A program made the position numbers and the translations under genes. From Candidatus Saccharimonadota bacterium (GTDB taxonomy: Bacteria > Patescibacteriota > Saccharimonadia > Saccharimonadales > Saccharimonadaceae): DNA of 64,000 bases. The notes under the pieces were generated by a model, which ran no database searches, was not told where the DNA came from, and saw nothing but the letters and a program-made list of their open reading frames with translations. The stretch is from NCBI GenBank assembly GCA_009783235.1, contig WRHN01000003.1:1-64000 (forward strand). The letters are read 5' to 3'. Positions 31,908 through 41,400 of this stretch are shown here, in pieces (the first letter of the stretch is position 1; the number at the start of each line of letters is the position of its first letter).

Positions 31908-33806
31908 ATGAATAAAAAACCCAGATTGCCGCAGAAGCAGGATTTGAAGAAACCAAAGAAGAGCGATGTTGTGAAAAATGCGATTTTTTGGGGTTTGATT
32001 ATTGTTTTTGTCTGGTTTTTGGTGGGTGGTGAGAGCGCGTTGAGACAGTCTGAGATAGAGGACGTATCGTTTTCGGTGTTGAAGCGGCAAGTTGAAAATG
32101 ATGAAATTGGTAAAATCACTGAACAGGGGCAAGAACTGATAATAACTAGAAAAGACGCTGACGGCGAGTGGGAAAAAACGCCAAGCGAGCGTTCGCGTAT
32201 CCCCGTGGGCGCGTCGGCTGCCGAGCAGGGGTTGGACTTATCGAAGGTTGAATATGAGAGCGTGGAACCAGATAAGACTGGCGATATCGCCTTGGCAGTG
32301 TTGACTATTGTGATACCGGTGTTGTTGATTGGCGGGTTGATGATTTGGATGATGCGCGGCATTGCGGGGCAAAATAATCAATCGATGTCGTTTGGCCGTT
32401 CGAAAGCTAAATTGTACGGCACCGACAAAGGCGAAGTGAAGTTTATCGACATTGCGGGAAATGCCGAGGCCAAGGAAGATTTGTTTGAGGTAGTGGACTT
32501 TTTGCGTAATCCCAAAAAATATGAAAATTTAGGCGCTAAAATTCCGCGTGGCGTGCTGCTGGTTGGCCCGCCGGGGACTGGTAAAACAATGATCGCTAAG
32601 GCGGTGGCAGGCGAGGCCAAGGTGCCGTTCTTCTCGATTTCGGGCTCGGAATTTGTGGAAATGTTTGTGGGCGTAGGCGCTTCGAGAGTGCGAGATATGT
32701 TTGAAAAGGCTAAGAAAAACGCACCGTGCATTATATTTGTTGACGAAATTGATGCGGTAGGGCGTCGGCGTGGTAGCGGCATGGGCGGCGGCCATGACGA
32801 GCGTGAGCAGACGCTGAACCAAATTCTGGTGGAAATGGACGGTTTTGAAAAAGGCCAAACGGTGATTGTGCTGGCGGCGACTAACCGCGTAGATGTGCTT
32901 GATCCAGCGCTGTTGCGCCCAGGTCGATTTGACCGCAGGGTGGCCATTGATCTGCCTGAGCGTAAAGATCGCGAGGCGATTTTGAGGGTGCATTTCAAGA
33001 ATAAGCCGCTGGAAAAATCGGTTGATTTAGATGCGCTGTCTGCTAAAACGGCTGGTTCGTCGGGTGCGGACTTGGCGAATGTGGCTAATGAAGCGGCAAT
33101 TATTGCGGCTAAGTCTGGTCGTAAGACGATTAATAATGATGACGTGACGGCGGCTTTTGAGAAAGTGGCCATAGGCCCAGAGCGCAAATCTAAAGTCATG
33201 AACGAAGATGATAAAAAATTGACAGCCTATCATGAGGCGGGCCATGCTTTGGTCGGACATGTTTTGCCAGACAGCGATCCGGTGCACAAGGTAACTATTA
33301 TTGCTCGTGGGCACACTGGCGGCGTAACTTGGTTTATCCCGCCTGAGGATAGAAATTACACATCGATTATTGAATATAAAGACATGTTAGCACGGTTGTT
33401 TGGCGGGCGCTTGGCAGAGGAAATTGTGCTGGGCCGAGACCGTGTGACTACTGGCGCGAGCTCGGACTTGCGCAGCGCTACTGATTTGGCACGGGACATG
33501 ATTATCGAACAGGGCATGGGTACTAAACTGCGCAATAAAGTTTTTCATGAAGCAGAGGGCGGATTGATGTTTGATAAAATGACTCGCGAAAAGCCGTACA
33601 GCGAAAAAACGGCCGAAGAAATCGATGCGGAGGTTGAGGTTTTGCTTGACGAAGCTTCGGTGCGGGCGCGCGAAATCATCAATGCCAATCGTGGCCATCT
33701 CGACAAGCTAGCCGAAGAACTTTTGGCCAAAGAAACGCTAGAAGCCGAAGAAGTTTCGGCTGCCTTGAAAGACGCAAAATTGCCGGCCAAGGCAAAACTG
33801 TACTAA
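31908..33806 (+). CDS. ftsH: ATP-dependent zinc metalloprotease FtsH
   Basis: A 632-residue membrane protease that degrades misfolded membrane proteins and short-lived regulators. Helices at about 23-42 and 125-150 bracket an extracytoplasmic segment. The AAA domain has GPPGTGKT (about 222-229), [11 protein letters not shown] and the SRH segment (about 320-345). The zinc-binding HEAGH is at about 442-446, with the third ligand Asp in the later [12 protein letters not shown] region. An alternative GTG start at 31890 would lie before the -10 box and is rejected. The C-terminal tail is short. Confidence 0.95.
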   Translation: MNKKPRLPQKQDLKKPKKSDVVKNAIFWGLIIVFVWFLVGGESALRQSEIEDVSFSVLKRQVENDEIGKITEQGQELIITRKDADGEWEKTPSERSRIPVGASAAEQGLDLSKVEYESVEPDKTGDIALAVLTIVIPVLLIGGLMIWMMRGIAGQNNQSMSFGRSKAKLYGTDKGEVKFIDIAGNAEAKEDLFEVVDFLRNPKKYENLGAKIPRGVLLVGPPGTGKTMIAKAVAGEAKVPFFSISGSEFVEMFVGVGASRVRDMFEKAKKNAPCIIFVDEIDAVGRRRGSGMGGGHDEREQTLNQILVEMDGFEKGQTVIVLAATNRVDVLDPALLRPGRFDRRVAIDLPERKDREAILRVHFKNKPLEKSVDLDALSAKTAGSSGADLANVANEAAIIAAKSGRKTINNDDVTAAFEKVAIGPERKSKVMNEDDKKLTAYHEAGHALVGHVLPDSDPVHKVTIIARGHTGGVTWFIPPEDRNYTSIIEYKDMLARLFGGRLAEEIVLGRDRVTTGASSDLRSATDLARDMIIEQGMGTKLRNKVFHEAEGGLMFDKMTREKPYSEKTAEEIDAEVEVLLDEASVRAREIINANRGHLDKLAEELLAKETLEAEEVSAALKDAKLPAKAKLY

Positions 33807-33831
33807 TGTGCTAAGTGCGAACGTGCTTTCG

Positions 33832-33840
33832 TGTTAGAAT
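33832..33840 (+). promoter_or_regulatory. Extended -10 promoter of recG
   Basis: TGTTAGAAT; its last base is 7 nt before the ATG at 33847. Confidence 0.65.
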
Positions 33841-33846
33841 GGTTTT

Positions 33847-35871
33847 ATGAATTTGGCGACTTCTTTGAGCGAAGTAAAAGGGGTGGGGGACAAGACTTTT
33901 GCGCTGCTGCAATCGGCCGGCCTGGACAGCGTGGGCAAGTTGATTGAATTTTTGCCCAGAAAATATGAAGATTTTTCAAAAGTAACCCCAATTGCTGAAA
34001 TTAAACCAGGCAAGGCGACGATTAAGGCCAAGGTTACGTCTGTTAATGTGCGCCAGTTGGGCTGGCGCTCGAGTTTGACCACAGCGGTGCTTGACGATGG
34101 CACGGGACGGATTAACGCGGTTTGGTTTAACCAGGCCTACCGAGCGCGACAATTTAGCCACGAGGAGTTTTATTTTTCGGGTCTCTTTGAAATGAGGTAT
34201 GGGCGTTTTCAATTGACTAGTCCGAGCGCTGAAAAAGTTAAAGAATTGCCGGTTCAAACAGGGCGCATTTTGCCAGTTTATATGGCCAAAAAAGGTTTGA
34301 AGCCGGCCGTGACTCGCAAAATTCTAGATGAACTGAGGCCGTTTATCACTATGTTGCCCGAATTCTTGCCAGCAGAATTAATTAAAAAATTTCAACTGTT
34401 GCCGTACGCGGATGCCTTGTTGAAGATTCATTTTCCAGAAAGTTTGCAAGAGTTTGAAACGGCGCGCGAGCGTTTGGCGTTTAACGAAGTTTTTGAGCTG
34501 ATTTTGGCGGCCAAATTGAACAAGCAAGAAAATCAAAAATTATCTGGATTTAAAATTGAGTTTAATCAGCCAAAGATTAAAGAATTTGTGGCGGGCTTGC
34601 CGTTTAAAATGACGACCGCGCAGCGGCGAGCTGTTTGGGAAGTTGTGCAAGATTTTGAAAAGGCCGTGCCGATGAATCGACTATTGCAGGGCGATGTGGG
34701 CGCGGGTAAAACTGTGGTAGCGGCCGCGGCGGCTTATCAGGCGCACTTGGCGGGTTTCCAAGTGGCGTTTGCTGCACCAACGGCAATTTTGGCAGCACAA
34801 CACGCCAAGACCCTAGATCAGCTTTTGTCGCCGTTGGGGGTTCAGGTGGCGCTACTGACTGGTGGATCTAGTAAACCTAAACAGGAAACTCTGCGACGTC
34901 TGGCGCGCGGCGAGGTTAACGTGGTGGTTGGCACGCACGCACTTTTTGAAGATTCGGTCAAGTTTAAAAATCTTGGTTTTGTGGTGGTTGATGAGCAACA
35001 CAGATTTGGCGTCAAGCAGAGAAACGAATTGCTAGCAACAAGCGGCGGTGCTATGCCGCATCTGTTAGCGATGTCGGCGACGCCAATTCCGCGCAGTTTG
35101 CAATTGACGTTATTCGGTGATTTGGAGATATCGATACTTGATGAATCGCCAGGTGGTCGACAGCCAATTGTTACTAAAATCTGGCGCAATTCTACGCGCA
35201 ATGAACTATACGCTTTGGTGAAAAAAGAACTGGACGAAGGTCGCCAAGCCTATGTGGTGGCGCCGACTATTGAAGAGTCGACGGAGGATAAAACTTTAAA
35301 ATCGGTAGAGACGGTCTATAAGGCTATGCTGAAAACTTTTGCGCGGTGGCGGGTGGGGATTTTGCATGGCAAGATGAAACAGAACGAAAAGGAGGCGCGC
35401 ATGAGTGAGTTTAAAAACCACGAGTTAGATGTTTTGGTGTCTACTACGGTAATAGAAGTTGGCGTAGACGTGCCGAATGCTACTTTGATGATGATTGAAA
35501 ATGCTGAACGTTTTGGTTTGGCGCAGCTACATCAGTTGCGTGGTCGGGTTGGGCGCGGGGAGTATCAGAGCCATTGTTTTTTGTTGCCGAGTGATATAGA
35601 AAAAATACCCAGGCGGCTGCGTTATGTGGAGGAATCTGTCGACGGTTTTTACTTGGCCGAAAAAGATCTGGAGTTGCGCGGGCCGGGCGAGATTTATGGC
35701 GCGGCGCAACATGGCGAGCTAGATTTGCAGGTTGCTAATATAGCTGACACAAAATTAATTCGCACGGCGTCTGAAGCGACTGACTGGTTTATGAAAAATC
35801 AGACGCTAGATAATTTTAGAGTTTTGCGGGAGCGCGTGCAGAAGTTACAAAAAGTAACCACGCTAAATTAG
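33847..35871 (+). CDS. recG: ATP-dependent DNA helicase RecG
   Basis: A 674-residue superfamily 2 helicase that remodels stalled replication forks and branched DNA. The N-terminal wedge domain with an OB fold (about 1-150) is present. The helicase motifs are GDVGAGKT (about 282-289), DEQHRFG (about 381-387), SATPIPRS, and in the second lobe STTVIEVGVDVPNAT and QLRGRVGRG. Length is normal for the family. It is transcribed from its own leaderless promoter, with dnaX downstream on a separate one. Confidence 0.95.
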   Translation: MNLATSLSEVKGVGDKTFALLQSAGLDSVGKLIEFLPRKYEDFSKVTPIAEIKPGKATIKAKVTSVNVRQLGWRSSLTTAVLDDGTGRINAVWFNQAYRARQFSHEEFYFSGLFEMRYGRFQLTSPSAEKVKELPVQTGRILPVYMAKKGLKPAVTRKILDELRPFITMLPEFLPAELIKKFQLLPYADALLKIHFPESLQEFETARERLAFNEVFELILAAKLNKQENQKLSGFKIEFNQPKIKEFVAGLPFKMTTAQRRAVWEVVQDFEKAVPMNRLLQGDVGAGKTVVAAAAAYQAHLAGFQVAFAAPTAILAAQHAKTLDQLLSPLGVQVALLTGGSSKPKQETLRRLARGEVNVVVGTHALFEDSVKFKNLGFVVVDEQHRFGVKQRNELLATSGGAMPHLLAMSATPIPRSLQLTLFGDLEISILDESPGGRQPIVTKIWRNSTRNELYALVKKELDEGRQAYVVAPTIEESTEDKTLKSVETVYKAMLKTFARWRVGILHGKMKQNEKEARMSEFKNHELDVLVSTTVIEVGVDVPNATLMMIENAERFGLAQLHQLRGRVGRGEYQSHCFLLPSDIEKIPRRLRYVEESVDGFYLAEKDLELRGPGEIYGAAQHGELDLQVANIADTKLIRTASEATDWFMKNQTLDNFRVLRERVQKLQKVTTLN

Positions 35872-35891
35872 TCTAAACTAACAGATTTTTG

Positions 35892-35900
35892 TGTTAGAAT
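35892..35900 (+). promoter_or_regulatory. Extended -10 promoter of dnaX
   Basis: TGTTAGAAT; its last base is 10 nt before the ATG at 35910. Confidence 0.6.
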
Positions 35901-35909
35901 TGAACTTGT

Positions 35910-37211
35910 ATGAGTGAGGCGTTATATCGAAAACATCGTTCGCGCGGTCTGGACGAAATTATTGGTCAAGACCATGTGACGGATATTTTGAAGGTGGTGA
36001 TAAAAGACAAGAAACCGTCGCACGCTTATTTGTTCACTGGCCCTAGGGGGGTGGGCAAAACTTCGCTGGCGCGGATTTTGGCGCATGAGTTTAACGAGCT
36101 GCCTTACGAAAAAAATTCACTAGATATTATTGAGATTGACGCTGCTAGCCATGGCGGCGTAGACGATGCGCGCGACTTGCGTGATAAAGCGGTGATTTCG
36201 CCATCCGAGCTCAAATACAAAGTTTACATTATTGACGAGGTGCATATGCTTTCGCGCCAGGCATTTGACGCGCTGCTCAAGTTGATTGAAGAGCCGCCTG
36301 CGCACACGATTTTCATCATGGCTACGACTGAAGTTGACAAAGTGCCGGCGACCATTAAGAGCCGCGCTCATCAATACCATTTGCGTTTGGCTCCTCAAGA
36401 AATAATCGCGAAGCACCTTAAGAATATTGCGCAAAAAGAAAGTTTGGCACATGAGCCAGAAGCGTTAACGTTGTTGGCGGAGCTGGGTGCTGGGAGTTTT
36501 CGTGACGCTATTTCGCTGCTTGACCAGGTATCTGGCGAGGCAATTACCGTTGAGACAGTCGAGCGAGTTTTTGGGTTGACAACTCAGCGGCAAATTGATG
36601 AGATTATATCGGCGATGAGTGAGAGAAACACTGAGCGCTTATATGAAATATTGAGCGCCGCTCGTGAACGCGGCAGCAGTGGTATTGGCCTGGCGGATCA
36701 AATTATTCGTCATCTAGAAAAATTAGCACCGAGCGAACCGAGATATTTTGAATTGATAGATAGATTGCTAGATGTGCGAAAATCGACAGCCCCTAATTTG
36801 AAGCTGATGGCGATTCTGGCTAATTGGTCAGCACCTGTTGCGGCTAGCCTCAAATCAGAAACGCCAAAAAATGAGCCCGCAAAAAAATCCGAGAAAAAAA
36901 CCGAGTATAAAGTTGTTGAAGAAAAAGTTAATGACCCTGCAATCAGCCAGAAGATTGAAGAAACGACGCCGCCAGCGCGACATCAGATCAATTGGCTCGA
37001 CGTGGTTGATGAAATTGCCAAAACTAATCCAATGGTGGCGACCAATCTACGCAAGTCCGAGCACGCTTTTGATGGCAATAAACTGACTATCACGCCAGCC
37101 ACGAGTTTGACTTACAAAACTACTAATTCTGCTAAGAACCTGAAGTTGATAGTTGAGACTATCCGCGATGGTTACGGATTTACGCCCGAAGTTGAAATAT
37201 TGGAAAAATAA
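35910..37211 (+). CDS. dnaX: DNA polymerase III subunit gamma/tau
   Basis: A 433-residue clamp-loader ATPase that opens the sliding clamp during replication. Walker A is GPRGVGKTS (about 43-51), DEVHMLS is at about 109-115, and the sensor region is MATTEVDKVPATIKSR. The zinc module normally between Walker A and the IEIDAAS motif is replaced by a short Cys-free linker (HEFNELPYEKNSLD), and the Cys usually found after SR is Ala. The C-terminal tau-specific part is short and charged. No slippery A-run was identified as a frameshift site. Confidence 0.92.
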   Translation: MSEALYRKHRSRGLDEIIGQDHVTDILKVVIKDKKPSHAYLFTGPRGVGKTSLARILAHEFNELPYEKNSLDIIEIDAASHGGVDDARDLRDKAVISPSELKYKVYIIDEVHMLSRQAFDALLKLIEEPPAHTIFIMATTEVDKVPATIKSRAHQYHLRLAPQEIIAKHLKNIAQKESLAHEPEALTLLAELGAGSFRDAISLLDQVSGEAITVETVERVFGLTTQRQIDEIISAMSERNTERLYEILSAARERGSSGIGLADQIIRHLEKLAPSEPRYFELIDRLLDVRKSTAPNLKLMAILANWSAPVAASLKSETPKNEPAKKSEKKTEYKVVEEKVNDPAISQKIEETTPPARHQINWLDVVDEIAKTNPMVATNLRKSEHAFDGNKLTITPATSLTYKTTNSAKNLKLIVETIRDGYGFTPEVEILEK

Positions 37212-37222
37212 ACCACTTGTAG

Positions 37223-37228
37223 TACAAT
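37223..37228 (+). promoter_or_regulatory. -10 box of dnaB
   Basis: TACAAT, 11 nt before the ATG at 37239, with TTG three bases further upstream. Confidence 0.45.
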
Positions 37229-37238
37229 TAGGTTAATT

Positions 37239-38594
37239 ATGGCGAAGAGCGAGGGAAAGTTGCCACCGCAAAATGTTGATGCTGAGATGTCGGTCTTGGG
37301 TTCTATTTTGATTGATCCAGACGCAATTGCTGAAGTGACCGATAAAATTAAACCCGCGGATTTTTATGATAAAAAACACGGATTGATTTATGAAGCGATG
37401 TTAAGGTTGTACGCCACGTCAAAGCCCATTGACCTATTGACCTTGAGTGAGGAGCTGGAGCGCAAAAAGGAGCTGGAGCTCGTTGGCGGTAAAAAATATT
37501 TGGTAGAGCTAACAGATTATGTGCCGAGCGCGGCCAACGTGGTGTCATATGCGGACATGGTGAGCAATGTTTCAATGCGGCGACAGCTGATTCAAATTTC
37601 TGGCGAAGTTTCTAAGATGGCTTATGATGGCGAAGAGACTGCTAAAGACATCATCGAGAAGGCCGAGTCAGATTTTTTTGCGGTATCACAAAACACCCAA
37701 AAGGGCGATTTGACGCCAATATCAAAACTGTTGATCGACAGCTTTAGTCGTTTGGAGGAATTGCAAAACAACAAGGGCGCTTTGCGCGGCGAGGCGACTG
37801 GCTTTAAAGATCTGGATAGAATCTTGAATGGTCTGCAGCGATCGGAATTAATTATTTTGGGTGCTCGCCCGTCGATGGGCAAGTCAACTTTAGCCCAGAA
37901 TATTGCCTACTACGTGGCTACGCACTCGGGCAAACACGTGCTGTTTTTCTCGCTGGAAATGAGCAACGATAGTTTGGTCGATCGTTTGATCGCCGAGGCT
38001 TCGGGCGTGGATCATAGCCGAATTCGCAGTGGCTACCTAGAGGGCTCAGACTATGAAAAAATTACCGAAGCGATGGCGGAAATGGAAAACGCTAACATTG
38101 CTTTTGACGAAACTTCGGTGTTGACGGTTAATGATATTCGTTCGAAGTCGCGCCGTTATGCTATGAAAAACAAACTGGGGCTGATAATCGTTGACTATTT
38201 GTCGTTGATGGACACGGTGACTAATTATAACGGTAACCAAGTGCAGAAAATCGCCGATATTTCGCGCGGGCTGAAAGCTTTGGCGCGCGAACTGGATGTG
38301 CCAGTTTTGGCGCTTTCTCAGTTGTCGCGTGCTAGCGTCAGTCAAGATGATAAGACGCCGCAATTGCAGCATTTGCGCGATTCTGGCGCGGTTGAACAGG
38401 ACGCCGATGTGGTGCTGTTTATTCATCGTGAAGATTATTATCACAAACGCGAAAAAGAACGCGGCGAATATGAGGACACTAATATCGCAGAAATTTTGAT
38501 TGAAAAAAATCGTAACGGTCGTACGGGCGTGATTAATTTGTATTGGCATCCGCAGCTTTTGAAATTTCAGTCGTTGAAAAAGGACGGTTCGTGA
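37239..38594 (+). CDS. dnaB: Replicative DNA helicase DnaB
   Basis: A 451-residue hexameric helicase that unwinds DNA at the replication fork. The N-terminal domain (about 8-110) opens with PPQNVDAEMSVLGSILID. The RecA-like domain has Walker A GARPSMGKST (about 208-217), SLEMS, VDYLSLM and the R-finger region LSQLSRASVSQDDKTPQL, followed by LRDSGAVEQDADVV. No intein or insertion is seen. Its TGA overlaps the GTG start of the following gene by 4 bp. Confidence 0.95.
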   Translation: MAKSEGKLPPQNVDAEMSVLGSILIDPDAIAEVTDKIKPADFYDKKHGLIYEAMLRLYATSKPIDLLTLSEELERKKELELVGGKKYLVELTDYVPSAANVVSYADMVSNVSMRRQLIQISGEVSKMAYDGEETAKDIIEKAESDFFAVSQNTQKGDLTPISKLLIDSFSRLEELQNNKGALRGEATGFKDLDRILNGLQRSELIILGARPSMGKSTLAQNIAYYVATHSGKHVLFFSLEMSNDSLVDRLIAEASGVDHSRIRSGYLEGSDYEKITEAMAEMENANIAFDETSVLTVNDIRSKSRRYAMKNKLGLIIVDYLSLMDTVTNYNGNQVQKIADISRGLKALARELDVPVLALSQLSRASVSQDDKTPQLQHLRDSGAVEQDADVVLFIHREDYYHKREKERGEYEDTNIAEILIEKNRNGRTGVINLYWHPQLLKFQSLKKDGS

Positions 38595-40105
38595 GCAAAA
38601 AACCAGTCAATAAAAAACCAGCTTCGCCCAAAAAGCAGCCTTCTAAAAAACCCAATGAAGAGCTGGGGGTCGCCAAACAGATTACGCTTTACCGTTATCG
38701 CTACTTGATTGGCTATGTTTTTTTTGCATTTATTTTGCTGTTTATGGTGGTTTATAAAATTTGGGATATGCCAGCGGGCTTGAGCCAAAGCGAAATTGCG
38801 AGCGTGACTAATTCGGCATGGCTGAATACGGAGGCGCTGCAGAGCAACGCTGCCGCTATCATAAACTTACCGTATCATTTACTGCAGAAATTTAGCGTGA
38901 TGATTTTTGGCGCGAATCTGTGGGCGCTGAGACTACCGAGCGTGATTTTGGCTATTTTGTCTGGCGTTGTTTTAGAGCGGTTGCTGGGGCGATTATTTAA
39001 GCGCAACGTGGCAGTCATTGCGACAATTTTAGCGGTTTCTTCGGTGTTGTTTATAACTTTGGCACATGACGGCAGCCCGATGATTATGAACGCGTTTCTA
39101 ACCATCATGCTGACTTATCTGGCTACTCGAGTTTTTCATGGTGACAAAGCTGGCGTGCTTTGGCAGGTATTGTTGGTTTTGACTTTGGCGCTGAGTCTTT
39201 ACTCGCCGCTAGGTTTGGTACCATTGGCTGGCATATTGATTGCTTGTTTCAACAAAGATGTCAGGGCCCGAGTTCGGCAAATTCCAATTTGGACTTTGAT
39301 TATTTTCGTAGTTGTTTTAGCTGTGGTTTTGGCACCGCTGGTTTTGTCGTTGGTGCTGAATTTTACTGACACTGTCAAAGCTTGGCTGGCCTGGAGCGAC
39401 TGGGGCAGTCTGTCCGATAACGCTAGCGCATTAGGCATCTTGTTTTTGGACATGCCCGCTGGCGATTTTGTGTCTTCTTTTGCGCCGTCAATTTTTGGCC
39501 TGCCGTTGCTACTGCTGACGATTATCGGCTTAGTGCGCGCCATTATTGATCATAAGTCTCCGCGCAGTTATTTAATCCTAACTTGGTTTATAGTTTTAAT
39601 ACCTATACTTTTGTTTAACCACCGGGCGATATATTTAATGTTTGTGCCAATTAGTTTATTGGTTACTATGGGCGTGGCGTTTTTGCTGGATAGTTGGAAC
39701 AGACTTTTTCCGATTAACCCATATGCGCGAGTGGCGGGGCTGATTCCGATAGCGGTGCTGATGGTCGGTATTGTTACTTTGACACTGGGCAGATATTTTA
39801 ACCTCGAGAGTTATGCGCCAAACGTGGTGCTAGCTTACAATCAAACGCCAGTTGCGGTGTTTAACGAAGTAGCAAGGCAAGACGAGCAGGTTAAACTGTT
39901 GGTTAGCGAAAACGAAAGGGCGTTTTATAGGTTGCTGGGTAATGAAGTTGAAATTATTGTTGAACCACCGCAAGATTTTGCCAGGTTACTGGTGGCGCCG
40001 AGTGTGCAAGAACTTTATGTCGATAAATTGCCAAAGACACCGACGCGTATAGTGGTTAGCCAGCTAAAAGACGACAGCGTTTTGTTGCGGGTTTACGAAA
40101 AATAG
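38591..40105 (+). CDS. Glycosyltransferase-like membrane protein (PMT/ArnT type)
   Basis: A 504-residue protein starting at GTG 38591 (GTGA overlap with dnaB). The longer frame from 38543 lies within dnaB. The N-terminal 35 residues are very basic. About nine or ten membrane helices follow, with the first long extracytoplasmic loop (about 58-100: PAGLSQSEIASV, then ANLWALRLPSV) arranged as in the dolichyl-phosphomannose and ArnT group of lipid-linked-sugar transferases. The C-terminal 90 residues are soluble. A role in glycosylating surface polymers or proteins is inferred. The substrate is unknown. Confidence 0.7.
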   Translation: MSKKPVNKKPASPKKQPSKKPNEELGVAKQITLYRYRYLIGYVFFAFILLFMVVYKIWDMPAGLSQSEIASVTNSAWLNTEALQSNAAAIINLPYHLLQKFSVMIFGANLWALRLPSVILAILSGVVLERLLGRLFKRNVAVIATILAVSSVLFITLAHDGSPMIMNAFLTIMLTYLATRVFHGDKAGVLWQVLLVLTLALSLYSPLGLVPLAGILIACFNKDVRARVRQIPIWTLIIFVVVLAVVLAPLVLSLVLNFTDTVKAWLAWSDWGSLSDNASALGILFLDMPAGDFVSSFAPSIFGLPLLLLTIIGLVRAIIDHKSPRSYLILTWFIVLIPILLFNHRAIYLMFVPISLLVTMGVAFLLDSWNRLFPINPYARVAGLIPIAVLMVGIVTLTLGRYFNLESYAPNVVLAYNQTPVAVFNEVARQDEQVKLLVSENERAFYRLLGNEVEIIVEPPQDFARLLVAPSVQELYVDKLPKTPTRIVVSQLKDDSVLLRVYEK

Positions 40106-40145
40106 AGTACAATTATAACGATAAATTAGAGAAGGAGTTTTGACT

Positions 40146-40436
40146 ATGGCAATGGACCAAATGAAAATGTTGATGCAGCTAAAGAAAGCGCAGAAGGAGC
40201 TGCAAAAAGAGCTGATTGAGGTGGAGGCTGGCGATGGCGCGGTGGTGGTGCAGGTCAACGGCGAGCTGAAAGTGAAGTCTATCAAAGTGGACGAGGCGTT
40301 GGTTGACGGCGATTATCGTAAATTAGAAAAATGGCTGATGGCGGCGATTCACGACGGCATGGAAGAAGCCCAAAAAATGGCGGCCGAGAAAATGAAGCCT
40401 TTGATGGGCGGCCTGGGTAATATGGGCTTGCAGTAA
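40146..40436 (+). CDS. YbaB/EbfC family nucleoid-associated protein
   Basis: A 96-residue protein that starts MAMDQMKMLMQLKKAQKELQ at the ATG after GAAGGAG; an earlier TTG at 40140 is unlikely. The helical N-terminus, the central beta part (VVVQVNGELKVKSIKVD) and the helical C-terminus match the YbaB/EbfC dimer fold, which binds DNA. The family gene usually precedes recR after dnaX. Here dnaB and a membrane protein separate dnaX from it, but recR still follows 8 bp downstream. Confidence 0.88.
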   Translation: MAMDQMKMLMQLKKAQKELQKELIEVEAGDGAVVVQVNGELKVKSIKVDEALVDGDYRKLEKWLMAAIHDGMEEAQKMAAEKMKPLMGGLGNMGLQ

Positions 40437-40444
40437 AAATCGCA

Positions 40445-41053
40445 ATGTTGCCAAAAGCACTGGAGAGCTTGATTGAGGCGTTCGGGCAGCTACCCGGAGT
40501 GGGCCCGCGCAGCGCGGAGCGGTACGCTTATTTTGTTCTGAAACACTCAGCGGCAGATGCCAAAAGGTTGTCGAGCGCTCTGGAGAAAGTCCATTCTGGA
40601 GTTAAGCTCTGTCCGATGACGTTTGCTTTTATTGACGCTAGTGAAAATATTTCTCGACTTTATGAAAATCCAGGGCGCAACAAGCAATTAGTGGCGGTGG
40701 TTGAGGATCCGTTTGATGTTATAGCGCTGGAAAACACTGGCCAGTTCAAAGGTACCTATCATGTTTTGGGCGGTGCGATTTCGCCAATTGACGGTGTTAC
40801 GCCAGAACAATTGCATATTCCAGAACTGATTGAGCGGCTGAAAAACGACAAGGTTGGCGAGGTGATTTTGGCCACCAACGCTTCGGTCGAGGGCGAATCT
40901 ACGGCGCTGTATATCCAAAAGCAACTTGAGGAAGCGAGCCTTGGCGAAATTAAAGTTACGCGGTTGGCGCGCGGGTTGCCGGTGGGCGTTGATCTCGAGT
41001 ATGCAGACCAAATCACTCTGACACACGCTTTGCAGGGGCGCAAAGAGCTGTAG
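40445..41053 (+). CDS. recR: Recombination protein RecR with degenerate zinc finger
   Basis: A 202-residue protein of the RecFOR pathway that forms a ring around DNA and helps load RecA at gaps. The N-terminal HhH region (FGQLPGVGPRSAERYAYF) is intact. The Toprim domain is present (VVEDPFDVIALE, ILATNASVEGESTA). The normal four-Cys zinc finger around residues 55-75 keeps only its first Cys; the others are replaced (CPMT, then SRLY). The C-terminal Walker-like motif RLARGLPVGVDLEYAD is normal. It is translated right after the ebfC-type gene, as in most bacteria. Confidence 0.93.
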   Translation: MLPKALESLIEAFGQLPGVGPRSAERYAYFVLKHSAADAKRLSSALEKVHSGVKLCPMTFAFIDASENISRLYENPGRNKQLVAVVEDPFDVIALENTGQFKGTYHVLGGAISPIDGVTPEQLHIPELIERLKNDKVGEVILATNASVEGESTALYIQKQLEEASLGEIKVTRLARGLPVGVDLEYADQITLTHALQGRKEL

Positions 41054-41086
41054 CATAAAACGACTCTATGCTAAGCTTGATGATTA

Positions 41087-41095
41087 TGTTAAAAT
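41087..41095 (+). promoter_or_regulatory. Extended -10 promoter of the 41102 gene
   Basis: TGTTAAAAT; its last base is 7 nt before the ATG at 41102. Confidence 0.6.
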
Positions 41096-41101
41096 TAGAA
41101 C

Positions 41102-41395
41102 ATGGAAAATAGAGACGAAGAATACGAGAAGGTTTTTGGTGTTAAGCCCAAAAAACCCAAGAAGGCGAAAAAATCTACCGCCGCTAGTAGCGTTAAAAAA
41201 ACGCCCAAGACGTCAAAGCAGTTAGAGCCAGTGGCGGTTGAAGATCCCGGTGCATGGGGCTATGATGCGAAAAAACCAGCAGTAGATGATAAAAAAACTA
41301 AAAAGAATATAAATTTCTTGATTGGGTTGGTGGTGGTTTTTGTGGCGCTGCTGGTCATAAATTGGATATCACAACTGATTTCTATGATAAAATAA
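41102..41395 (+). CDS. Small tail-anchored membrane protein (97 aa)
   Basis: The N-terminal 70 residues are charged (Lys/Pro-rich, probably disordered). A single hydrophobic helix (about 71-92) sits at the C-terminus with only a few residues after it, so the protein is tail-anchored or bitopic. No family is recognised. It has a leaderless-type promoter. The -10 box for the next gene lies within its last codons. Confidence 0.65.
   Translation: MENRDEEYEKVFGVKPKKPKKAKKSTAASSVKKTPKTSKQLEPVAVEDPGAWGYDAKKPAVDDKKTKKNINFLIGLVVVFVALLVINWISQLISMIK
41385..41393 (+). promoter_or_regulatory. Extended -10 promoter of the DHH phosphoesterase gene
   Basis: TGATAAAAT overlaps the end of the preceding gene; its last base is 8 nt before the ATG at 41401. 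Confidence 0.55.
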
Positions 41396-41400
41396 TGGTG

